Shown here one piece after another: positions 50,401 through 60,600 of a stretch of DNA of 64,000 nt (position 1 is the first letter of the stretch; each line of letters begins with the position of its first letter). A model generated the notes under the pieces. It was not told where the DNA came from, made no database searches, and was given only the letters and a program-made list of their open reading frames with translations. Source of the stretch: Erythrocercus mccallii (Eukaryota; Chordata; Aves; Passeriformes; Dicruridae); NCBI GenBank assembly GCA_013397435.1, contig VZRG01001048.1, positions 1 to 64,000 on the forward strand. The letters are read 5' to 3'. The translations under genes were made by a program, and so were the position numbers.

Positions 50401-52991
50401 CTGGCTTCAGAAACTACTGCAGTGTGCAGAATCATAAGCAAGAAGTGGTCTGTAGCTGCTGCGGGAGGATTCAAAATACACAGATATTCTGGCCCAGGCC
50501 ACCAAACAATTATTTTCAGAAGAGGAAAAATAGGAAGTGTGCTCTCTCAAAGGAGCAGGAGAACTGGAATGGAGCCCAATCCAGTCTGCAGTCATGGATG
50601 GTGGCTGCTCTATTGCTTATGCTGCTTGTGTAACAGTCTTGGCACTGAGACTAGATGAAAAGGAACAATGCTCACAGTGGGATATGCAAAGAATTTGAAA
50701 ACACATTTCTAGTATATTTTCTTCATTCATCCCTTACTACTAGGTAATGCTTGTTCTTATATGTTCTTTTGGATTCTTTTTGTAAGTGACAATTTTCATT
50801 TATGCAACAACATACATGACCTGCTCTTGCATATTACACAAAGGAGAGGAATGTCTAAAATAGCCCCAAAAAATTTACCCATGTGAATCCCAAGCAGTTA
50901 ATTGCATCAGCCAACATATCTCCAAGGAGTGAAGGCCAGGAAGTTAGAGCTGGAAAGTAGGCATGCATGTGTGGACTTTGCCAATGGACTACCTAGAACA
51001 GAATTATGGAGAAGTTAAGTCTGAAAATGTCACAAAATTTTGCATGAGATGCAGTGGCTAGTATCTGTTTAAAGTGAGAGAAAAAGAGTACAGCAACATA
51101 ATATGTGCAACTATACATCTGCTAGCAGAGAGCTGCAAAGATAATATCAACAGGGGAGCAGCACTAGCAGATGATAACACTGCATTATTAACAGATAAAT
51201 TGCAAATAACAGCAAAAGCATTTATCTGAATTAAACAGGCAGACAAAGATTCTGAACAGGAAAGAATGTTGCGCCATGTTTGAAAGACCAGAGTCAGAAA
51301 GATTTATCAAAATATTTATCTTTATGAAGGGAATCCTTGCAACAAAGTTGCTCATTTTGTCAAACTTGCCTTTAGCTACAGATTGCAATTTACAACTATA
51401 TAAACCCTTCTATACACCTGTAGGAGCTTGTGTGGGGGACACCAGCATAAGTACATGTAATCTGATTGCCTCTTCTACATCAGATCCTGCAAACATCTAT
51501 AAAAAAATTGAGAACAGACTTTGAAAAAGCTTCTTACAGAAAACATGCAATTTAGTAATACAAATTTCCTTAGCAGAATCTGCAGGTTTTATGTTAAAGA
51601 GGAAGTAGACTTTTACATTCAAAGCACAGGAGACAAGCCTTGTATGTACATGAAGTTGGGCAAGAGTTGTTTCACCTTGCTGTGCCAAGTTTCCACATCT
51701 CTGAAATTAAGATTATATGGTTCAGCAGGCAGAGACATTGTGAAGCTAATGATTTTCTCATACTGGTGAAATTGTTTCCCTATAAGCAAATATGAGTTAC
51801 ATATAAAGTTAAAAAATACACTCACAATCTAACCCCTAAAATTACAATTAGAAACAACTGTGGACATAACATCTACAAGATTTATGCTACATTTTTGAGT
51901 ACTTATTTAGAACAATGTTCTGCAGAACCTGAGCATTCCCAGGATCTGGTGTTCAGCCCAGGTAGTAATGGCTTTTTCCTGTCATGATTATACTTTATGT
52001 CTTACCCCTGGCATAATAATCTTCTCTATATCTCCAAAGATGTTGTCCCAGCTGTCTGGGTCCATTGGGGCACAGTCTGGCAGCTGGGCTCTCATGTAAC
52101 CTGGCTGTACATCAGGAGTCACCCGTCTCTCTCTCACATTGCTCAGGTACTGGCAAATGTAATCCACCATCTCTTTCCCTGGAAGAGGTAAACCAGAGTT
52201 TTCAGTTTCAATTATGAAAATACTAACTAGCAATACCACACTCCACACAATCTGTCCTTAGCTATGTCCTCCTTCTCTGGACAGAGATTCCAATAGGACT
52301 CCCAGCTCCTCTTTCCTACACCCTACCTGTCCCATATAATAATGTTCTAAAACAGGTTCACAGGGTCTTTTCAGTGTCATGATTGAAGAGTTCAAATGTG
52401 CCTTTAAAACACAATCATGGTACAAATACCTTTTGTATGGTTACTGAAAAGTTAGATTTTCTTGCCTACAAATTAACTGAAACTGCATTTCACAGGAATT
52501 AAATTTTCACAATGTCCTACACTTCCTTATTATAGCAAAGCCCCTTCTGCATCCTCTGAAATCAGCTGCAGAGCTCCACACCTTTTCTCCACTTTTTAAG
52601 GCAATCTTCTGCAGCCCTGGAACCAAAGTTGGCTCTTCATCTCCAGAACAGTCCAAGTACCACTGCCATCTCAGCATGTCAGCCAGTGAAGAGCTACTGT
52701 GCATAACCCCTTAGCACAAGTTTATTCAGAGTTACAGTTTGGCAGCTTTCCCACAACATCTTAGATATAAGACCAAAAAGGCTAAGTTATCCACAGACTC
52801 TAAATCCATTCATTTAAACACAGTCCTGGGACACATTTTTGCCTCAGTCTCAGCAGATCCAAGCCTCAAGGACAAGTACACAAAGCATATAGCCCATCCT
52901 AACTTTGGCTATCACTCACAGTCCTACAACAGTTGATCTCCATGAGCAAATGTTACAACTCACCTCTCTGGCGGTACTCCTCAGGCTCCAT
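43735..52991 (-). CDS. HDC: Histidine decarboxylase (PLP-dependent)
   Basis: HDC converts L-histidine to histamine using pyridoxal 5'-phosphate, in mast cells, basophils, enterochromaffin-like cells and histaminergic neurons. Twelve coding exons join in frame: 52964-52991, 52006-52178, 50879-50992, 50068-50190, 49125-49259, 48098-48241, 47777-47843, 46842-47004, 46645-46735, 45377-45475, 44587-44688 and 43735-44400. The product is 634 residues; human is 662. Group II decarboxylase residues are intact: His193 ([10 protein letters not shown]), Asp272 (HVDAAYAG), the PLP lysine Lys304 ([12 protein letters not shown]), Tyr333 ([11 protein letters not shown]), and Ser353 (PLSRRF), the position that favours histidine over DOPA. 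The C-terminal regulatory region keeps [16 protein letters not shown] and LPEDMMM but stops early, and the frame continues recognisably beyond the stop (43639-43734). GABPB1 lies upstream in the same orientation, as in human. Confidence 0.96.
44587..44688 (-). CDS. HDC: HDC coding exon 11
   Basis: Encodes [20 protein letters not shown] then [14 protein letters not shown]. Acceptor AATTATAG|GGTACT, donor AAG|GTAAAG, phase 0. Confidence 0.95.
45377..45475 (-). CDS. HDC: HDC coding exon 10
   Basis: Encodes [20 protein letters not shown] then [13 protein letters not shown], with Ser353 in PLSRRF. Acceptor TTCACAG|CACTGG, donor CAG|GTGTGT, phase 0. Confidence 0.96.
46645..46735 (-). CDS. HDC: HDC coding exon 9 (Tyr333 loop)
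   Basis: Encodes (W)[19 protein letters not shown] then [11 protein letters not shown], including the mobile catalytic loop tyrosine Tyr333. Acceptor CTATAG|GGTTAA, donor ATG|GTAAGT. The intron before it is only 106 bases. Confidence 0.95.
46842..47004 (-). CDS. HDC: HDC coding exon 8 (PLP lysine)
   Basis: Encodes [39 protein letters not shown] and [15 protein letters not shown]. It carries Asp272 and the Schiff-base lysine Lys304. Acceptor CAACAG|GTGATG, donor TTTTG|GTGAGT, ending in phase 2. Confidence 0.97.
47777..47843 (-). CDS. HDC: HDC coding exon 7
   Basis: Short exon encoding [20 protein letters not shown] and PV plus one base. Acceptor TTTTTAG|GTTTGT, donor GTTT|GTAAGT. ATLGTT is a conserved decarboxylase motif. 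Confidence 0.95.
48098..48241 (-). CDS. HDC: HDC coding exon 6 (His193)
   Basis: Encodes [40 protein letters not shown] and KKGLVPVF. Acceptor TTTAAAG|GCACAT, donor TTT|GTATGT. His193 stacks on the PLP ring in this family. Confidence 0.95.
49125..49259 (-). CDS. HDC: HDC coding exon 5
   Basis: Encodes [20 protein letters not shown] then [20 protein letters not shown] and YASDQ. Acceptor TTTGCAG|AGCACT, donor CAA|GTAGGT, phase 0. Confidence 0.96.
50068..50190 (-). CDS. HDC: HDC coding exon 4
   Basis: Encodes [20 protein letters not shown] then [20 protein letters not shown] and Q. Acceptor TTTCTAG|GCCTCC, donor CAG|GTAGGG. GGGVLQ is the conserved start of the cofactor phosphate-binding region. 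Confidence 0.96.
50879..50992 (-). CDS. HDC: HDC coding exon 3
   Basis: Encodes 38 residues, [20 protein letters not shown] then [18 protein letters not shown], near the dimer and substrate-entry region. Acceptor TGTTCTAG|GTAGTC, donor TGG|GTAAAT. Confidence 0.96.
52006..52178 (-). CDS. HDC: HDC coding exon 2
   Basis: Encodes [38 protein letters not shown] and on to IEKIIMPG. Acceptor CTTCCAG|GGAAAG, donor GGG|GTAAGA. Exons 1 and 2 together give 67 codons and end in phase 0. Confidence 0.96.
52964..52991 (-). CDS. HDC: HDC coding exon 1 (start codon)
   Basis: Encodes MEPEEYRQR plus one base, with donor AGAG|GTGAGT. The ATG at 52989-52991 lies about 100 bases downstream of a TATA box. Human HDC has one extra Met here, which accounts for the one-residue offset in numbering. 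Confidence 0.92.
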
Positions 52992-53086
52992 ACTGATTCC
53001 TTAGGAATGCACCTCTTTAGACCTGGGCCACAACCTTTTGGGAGCTGTGGTCAGTTGGGTCTGGTGCCCTGCCAGCTGCTTCCCCC

Positions 53087-53092
53087 TTTATA
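53087..53092 (-). promoter_or_regulatory. TATA box of HDC
   Basis: TTTATA on the plus strand reads TATAAA on the minus strand, 96 bases upstream of the HDC ATG. This implies a start of transcription near 53057 and a 5'UTR of about 65 bases. A GATA core (AGATAAAG, around 53098-53105) sits just upstream and an E-box CAGCTG at 53073-53078 just downstream. GATA factors are known activators of HDC in mast cells and basophils; the use of this particular site is inference. Confidence 0.6.
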
Positions 53093-53109
53093 GCTGCCTT
53101 TATCTCTCA

Positions 53110-56100
53110 GACTCACACATTCTGGAAAAGGTTTAACAGGCAGGTTATTGGTGAGTGTTTATCTAACTCCTCCCAACTGAGGGTTTTTACAATCTCTCAT
53201 GTTCTCATCTGTGTTCTTTTGATGTGTAAGATAGTGTATCACTAAGAGGAGCTGCCTCTGCACTTTCCCATTTTCTATGAATCTTTCAGAAGTCTCACAG
53301 TAACCCATGCCATGAATATAAGGCACATTAATGAGACTTGTGGGAGACAAAAAGCTCAAGAGCTTTCAAACCAAATAAAAGCTAGCAGATGTTACACCAG
53401 CATACCCAGCTACTGTGCTAGCAGTAGCCATTAAAACAAGGTATCAGCACAGAACAAATCTGACATGGGAGACAGAGACTTTTCCTAAGAATTGTTTTGA
53501 AAACCCATTTTTCCCAAAAAAAAAAAAAAACCAAAAACAAACAGTATACCTACATCCCCACCAGTCTTCAGTCCTTATGATGTCAGTCCCATGCTGCTGG
53601 AAGAAAAGGCTTCAGTTATTGCCAGTTCCAGAGCTACCATGTGAAGCAGCAATGATCCTCTTTGTGAATTTCCTGCCCTTCAGATCAGAGCACGTTACAC
53701 CAAGCAGGGTGATGTTCCTCCATGGATATCACACCAGACCACTGAGCTGGGAAAACGCACCTTTTCCCTCACTGTGCTTTTTTTCCCTGCCTTATGATAT
53801 GCATAAACACTGGGATCCAGTCTTGTCCTTCTAGAATTACTCAAAGTCCTCTACCTGGATCGTTCTCAGTTTGAAAGAGTAGCCTTATAGATTGCCTCTT
53901 GTTCCAGTTTTAGGACCTGAAAACACATCCTGACCTCTCTCTGGCAGCACAATCTTTGACACTACTCAATGCTGAATCCTTACCCATCTTCATTTGCTCT
54001 ACACTGCACCAGGCAGCCCTGGCCAAAGAGAGAGGTAGGACTTGCGGACTAAGGACCAGAAAGAGAAATTATTGCCCATACAATATTTTCTTGCCTGTTT
54101 TTGCCATACCCTAGGCTCCTGCTTGGGGCCAGCCCCGCTGGAAACAGGATGCCTGGCTGGGCAGACGCTGTGTCTGATACCTGACAGCAGTTTTGCTGTT
54201 CTCTCACAGGAGAGAACCAGCTGCCAGAGCAGCTTTGATTCTCTGCCCCAGGTACTCTAATGCAGCACAACCACTTACATAGTTCTAGAGTTTTTATGTT
54301 GTTCTCAGAGCACACTGTCTACAGAACAGTGTGAAAACTTTGCTAGTTTCTGCTGCAATTAGATACTTGAGAAGGAACTGTTTTATAGATATGAGAAAAG
54401 ATGCCCTGACACACACACATCAGATTAATGTACTGAAATAAAAAACCCCAAATTGACAAAAGTGATAGAATAAAATAAAATTGATAAAATTGAGAAAAGT
54501 GCAAAAAAATTACTATATGCATATTCATCTGTTTTATCTCATATTGCCCTGGAAACATAAGGAAAAAAGTAACAAGCTGCCCACATGTTTAATAGGAATT
54601 TATGAACATCTCTTGGCTGTACTGTAAATGATCCCATAAAGGGGAACAAGCTAAGAAGGGACAGACATCAAGCACAAGACCAACTCAAAATGAGCCCAAA
54701 GTTCTCAAAAACTCTGATTTTAGCTCATTGCAAGTGATTAATATCCTAATATATATGGACATCTGTTCAAAGAAACAGATGGTAGCTAACTACGTTTACA
54801 TTTTTAATTTGGAACAGCAAATAAGGAACAGTATTTTTAACAATGTTTTTCAGAGCTAAACTATATAATAAATATTTCATGTAACATATACCCTACACTT
54901 CAGCTCAGAGGTGACGGTTTCATTGGGTTGATCTCTTGTTCTGTGCAGAAGAGAACAAACAGCAGGTCCTGTTCAGAACTAAAATAAAATAGCTGATAAT
55001 GGATTACAGGTAGGGTAAATACTGCTGGTGATAAATAAGATTTTGTTATAGCTATGCTGCACTCGGAAGGGTTTTGTTATGGACAATCAGGAATAGAATA
55101 TTTGCTCACAGGAAACAGAATGAATAGAAAAAGTTCATTTCATTGTTTGCTGCCAACAGCTGCCGTCACAACCGTGGGAAACTCTCCACTTGGATGTGAA
55201 CGTTGCCACTATCACCACTCAAACACTGCCACTCTTTTATCATCATACAGAAATCATAGAGATTAAACTGTTGTTGAATCTGTGGGATGTGAGGACACAA
55301 ACATTATTTTGATCACAAAATAATTAACTGGAGCAATGCTTAAGCAGCACATTTCCCTTGGCTAACTGGTTCCTCAATCTGCTAGTGACATAATGAATAA
55401 TTCCTGAAAAAAATCCCTAAAATAGAGCAATTTCCAGTTAACTACTGCATAAGGTTTGCTTCAAGTCCTAGTTCTAGCATAATGATGTCCTTGAAAAAAT
55501 TCTTCTAAAACCCACCATCATAGATTTTCCATTTTTATCTTCTGATTATTTTTAGGTCTAATTGTCCATCAAAATCAAATTTACCAAACATAACAATATG
55601 AAGATATTTAGAATTTTCCCAACTGCCAAATCTATGAACCCAAGTCAAATTTTGACCAGTTTGACAAAGTTTTGTACAGTACAGTGCAATCCTTTCCCCA
55701 TTCTTCCCTCCTACCATTTAAGGCCATTCCATACCCAAAACTGTTTTTTCATGTTTTTCCAGATGCCCAACACAGAACAGCTTTGACCTTCTCATTCACA
55801 CACAGACCAATTAAATTGATTCTACACTATATATATGTGGAAAAGATATTTAATTGTAAAATAGAAAAAGTAGGCCAGAGTACAGTTTTAAGGGTAATTC
55901 TTCCGTGTACAGTATAGATAAACCAGACTTTTTGCTTAAGTTTATATAAACAATTCCATAAAAGCAGTGAACATGGAACAACAAAGCAAACCACGAAGAG
56001 TTTTATCTTACAAAAAACGGATCTGCACAGTAGTTCAAAATTTAATGTAACACAGCACTGAACAATCTTAAGGCAGCTCAGTCTAAGCACAGGACTAGAA

Positions 56101-57400
56101 GCCAGGAACTCCTGAGATCCATTCCCAGGTGACCACAGGTTCACATGGTGTTAAGCCATTAACACTCCCTCATGTTGCATTTAAACCAGTTATAAAATTG
56201 AGACAATAACTCACTTACCTGCCTCAGGCAGTGCAGTAAGGGTTCTTTAAAAGATTTTACAATGCTCTGAAGATGTAACGTGCCATATAAATTTTAAGCA
56301 TAATAGATCACTGCACAGACATACACACAAACACGGTATCACAGTGAGGAATAATGATGCTGGGTAGGAAGAGCATCACTACAACATAAAAAATTACTTG
56401 TCCAATTGTGTAATTAAAATGCAAAAGTCCATTAAAAAAAAGTATCACTGAAGTAATTTCAGGGCTGTTGGGGAAGAGAGATCAACAGGGATATTCTAAA
56501 ATAGCTACTATTTGTGTTCCAGTGGAGACATTCTTTTCTACTCATTACTGAATTTTAAAATGTTTGTACAGGAAAATTTTAAGACCAAATTAAGTTCCAA
56601 TGCCTCCACTACCAAATTTTGCCTCTTAATATGTAAATCAGGATACTTTTTTGTTCTTCTTAATTACAAATTACATTCTTCCAAGAAATATACCATCCAC
56701 AATAAAACTGGCTGCTAGCTTACTTCAAATGACCTATAGGCTAAACATTTTTCTCATAATTTTTCTCATCTTTGCTGAAAAATACCTATGCAAGATGTAT
56801 GTGTAGAAATTATAAAAACATGCAGCATATGTACAAACCGAAAAGTTTAAAAAATATTAGCTTCATATACATGTAAATCTACTTGGATATATCTGAAATT
56901 AAATATAAAAATTTCACCACCTAAAATAAAAAAAAAAACCCAAAAATGGTTTTCAGAGAATCTGAGACAACTACTTAAAGCTGTACAAAGATTTCCACCT
57001 GGAAATGTCTTATTCAGAGAAGTTGAGTTGTTATCATGTAGAAATAATGGTTAATTAATTTTGTCACATAATCAAATTTCAAATTGTCATCTTAAATCAA
57101 CATCACCCTTAAAACTGTTCTGTTTTTCAGAAGTTAGATTCATAGTAAAATCAAAAATTTCACAAAAACATTGGCTTTTCATGTTTCTGGATCCCTTCAA
57201 AAAGATTTATCAACTCATTTTGAAACTGTAAAAAAACCAACTATTTACAGTATTTAATTTTAAATACTTTTCACAATTTCTAAATTCAGAGGTTTTATGT
57301 TACAAGAAATTAATCAGAGCTCACGGCTTAAGTCCAGTTATCAACTTGTAGCATCTTCTCTATCATCAAATCCCATGGCTGTACCTATATACTGTACAGT
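53110..57400. other. Intergenic region between HDC and GABPB1
   Basis: No recognisable exon. The left part would hold HDC upstream regulatory DNA. The AT-rich right part, roughly 55.8-57.4 kb, is likely at least partly GABPB1 3'UTR. A 14-base A run is at 53517-53530. The longest open frame (53415-53834, plus strand, 139 codons) runs through that A tract and has no protein-like features. Confidence 0.6.
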
Positions 57401-57453
57401 TCAAGATTGTACTGCAGGTTTTTGAAAGTAACAGGCTTTGCAGTGTGTTCATT

Positions 57454-57459
57454 TTTATT
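57454..57459 (-). terminator. AATAAA hexamer overlapping the GABPB1 stop codon
   Basis: The stop context reads TAATAAAAAT on the minus strand, so an AATAAA begins at the second base of the stop. A second AATAAA lies within the ACT-AAT-AAA codons just upstream (57470-57475). A weaker ATTAAA is at 57253-57258. Which is used cannot be told from sequence; a longer 3'UTR is more usual for this gene. Confidence 0.3.
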
Positions 57460-57610
57460 AAACAGCTTCTTTATTAGTCTGGAGGCGGTTCATTGCCTCT
57501 AACTTCTGCCGATAGGCCTCTGCTTCTTGTTCCTTCTTTAGAAGCTGCTGACGATATTTTTGTGCTTCTCTGTTTGCCTCATCCAGCTGTTTCTGAAGAG
57601 TTTCTCTTTC
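57458..57610 (-). CDS. GABPB1: GABPB1 terminal coding exon (leucine-zipper-like tail)
   Basis: 50 codons, [40 protein letters not shown] and [10 protein letters not shown], then TAA at 57458-57460. Acceptor TAATAG|GAAAGA. Heptad spacing of hydrophobic residues predicts a coiled coil. Confidence 0.96.
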   Translation of the reverse strand, partial: ERETLQKQLDEANREAQKYRQQLLKKEQEAEAYRQKLEAMNRLQTNKEAV

Positions 57611-60600
57611 CTATTAGAAACAGAACCAGCAATATTTTGTCAAATAAGTATCAAATACGAGCTAAAATGGCAAATACTTTTCCTTTACATGCAGTTCAAG
57701 TGTTAGGATATCATGGAGAAGCTGTTCAGTTCTAACTTGGGCAAACCTGTATGAATGCTGCTGTGCAAATTAGACCCCAATTATCAAGCAGCCAGCTCCC
57801 CACCCAGGGCTGGAAGCGTGGAGACAGTAAACCCGAGTCTATTGAGCTGCAAAGGTACCACCCAAGTCTTCACCAAAAAAGAGCTAAATGGAAAAAGTGG
57901 AAGTGTAGTGATTAAATACTAATAGAATATATTAACATTTCTCCAATCGTTCAATTTAACAGGCTTGTCACTTGCTGTTGTATTTCTAATCAGACAATAA
58001 AAATGACAAACTGTTCCCGATCAGCCGTCTGTACTGGAGAGTGTCAGCTGCCCCCTGACCAAAGCATAAACCTTACTGTTTCTTTCTGCACAGGGATTGA
58101 TACTCTGCAATCCAGAGGTCTAATTACATCCCCAAGGACACGATACCTTTATGAATTAACAGGCAATTTGCCAGATAATCTTTTTTCCTTTAAAAGCAGC
58201 TAGTAAAGAAATCCTTAAGTAACTGCAGAAATACTGTATACAAGTTTGTTGGGGATGGATATAAAATGGTTTCCAAGCAAAATGATATGGGAAATGCCAC
58301 TTCCTCTGAAGCTGCCTTAGGAACTAAGGAGAATGCATTTCCATCTCCAGTGATGTAGGTACTGTCATTTTGTCTGATGTTGCTCTGAGCCCAATTGAAA
58401 AAGCAATTTGCTGGGGAAATAAGTTTTGTTTTGATCAAATATTCAATCAAATACCATTTCATTGAAGTGCATCATACTTTTATGACTCGGGTAGTATTGG
58501 ATTTAAAATCATTCTTTCCACTGTAGTTGTTAAGTAGGAACAGTAAGGAAGGTTGCCAGAGAAACAAACCATCTCAGAAAAATGACTTATCAAAAAACTG
58601 AGGTCCAGTGAAAAAAGTTGTCTTTTCACCATATTCCCATCCCAGCAGTTCAGTATCACATTCCCATTTAATACCTCTAAATTGTTAGAAGTTTCAGCCC
58701 GCCACACTCCCATAAGAGCATCCCTATTCTTCATCTCTGATGCACTCACATATTTTCATGGTCAGAAAAATGCAAAATACTCTGCCTCCCTTCTACTTGC
58801 TACTGTTCTCGGTACTTGTCACAGTCACATTTAGCAGTCACATGTCAGCTGAATGTGCTGAAATACAATGATCAGATGGTGGTCAGATCATTGCTAACAG
58901 CAGCACCTGAACAGCAAAAACAACAGGTGAGGGAGATGTTATTAACAGGTAATCAAGAGACTAGCTAGAACACAGAATAAACTCCAGAATGTGCAATTTG
59001 ATTTTCCAAGGGGCTTTGAGAGCTGAAGGCAGCATGCTAGGATTTGCTTCATTTGGAGCATATGCTAATAAAATGACAGCTCGTCTGATTTTGCTTACTT
59101 ATTTGAAAAGGAAGTTCAGCTTCCACCTCTGACAGTTTGGATTCTGCTTTTAAAGCAATTTTATGGATGGTCAATGCATGTAGCAACTAGCCTGACAGAT
59201 GCCAAATGAGCAGCAGAGCCTACACCTCAGATGATCTGAGACACACCAACGATCCTCCAGCACCAGCCCAGCCAAAACGTACTGCTAGTTCCAAACATTA
59301 TCTCTGTAATATGAGGGGACCAACAGCTTATGTGAAACAGCCTCATGGATTAGAACCTTGGTGAACAGAGCTACAAGACAGTTCCCAGGGAATTAGTCGG
59401 AACAGTTGATCCTTCCACACGTAGAAAGCAGCCTTTCCTTTTTGAGGGCTGGGATGTATGGAGCTGGGCATTATCTATCCCATGAACTGGTCTCATAAAA
59501 ACCATTATAAACCTAATACTGTCAAGAAGCAAAGCTGCTCTATCTAACGGCCTGCAGAGAAATAAGAACCATAAGAAGTTCACTGGCAAGAAGTCCCGTG
59601 GTGCATTACAAACAGCAAGGGGCTGCTATGGAATGTGAGCAAACATTTGGGGATGGAATCATTGCTGCGGAGTGTGCACACTGCAAACATTTGGAGGTGG
59701 GGAGATTCTTGAACAACATTTTAAGAGTATTTCCACAGAAGAGAGAACTAGAGCTGTGTACCCAGAAGTACTAGAGAGCGTTAAGGAAAGGGTAAGAAAA
59801 ACCAGGAAAAACCCCAAGTCTCCATGGCATGGCCAGAAGATAAAACTAGATACACTAGCAATTCAAAGCAGGTAGATTAGTCCAGCAGCTAACAGGTGTA
59901 GTTTTTAGACTGTCACAGTCCCAACAAACAATGACTTCAGGAGATCAAGCCAACTTTGCTGTGTGACTAGACAGTGGGAAAAACCCAATGCTTCTGGAGG
60001 AGCAATGCATATCTACTGTGGACTCAATGGTCAAAACTGGTTCTCTAACTTTGACATCTAGAATAGGGAGGACTGTATCTCATCTACCAATTTAATCAAA
60101 CCCAGAAAGTGTTCTTGGGACATTCTTTAGAACATAACCAGAAGTGTTCTAGAGATATAGAGTCCTTTTGTAACACCTACCCAGATAAAAGTCAAATTAG
60201 AGGATGCTCAGTGCTCTAAAGAAATCTTCCATTTTACCAGGGAATTTTCATTACATGTAACTTTCCATTGACAATAGGAACACCTATGACTAAAATAACC
60301 AACCACTCTTCTGAACAACACAAAGACACAGAATATGAATCCATGAATTAGTTTACAATCATGATTATTTTTTAGTCTAATCAAATGATTGTCCTTGTTC
60401 TGATGCGTGTTACCTTTCAAACATGCAATATGGGAGAAACAGTCAAACTAAAGAATGAAAATAAAGATCACTATATGTTAATGAATTATGCATGAAAATG
60501 AAAAACAGAGTATCTGTGTGACAGGGTTTTTTTGCTGCCATCCCATGTTTAAAATATCAAACTGCTTAGGAAAACTGCTGTCATTCTTCAAAATGAGCTG

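Noticed and set aside
53415..53834. 139-codon plus-strand frame
   Set aside because: It runs through a 14-base A tract giving a lysine run, and has no domain or splice signal.
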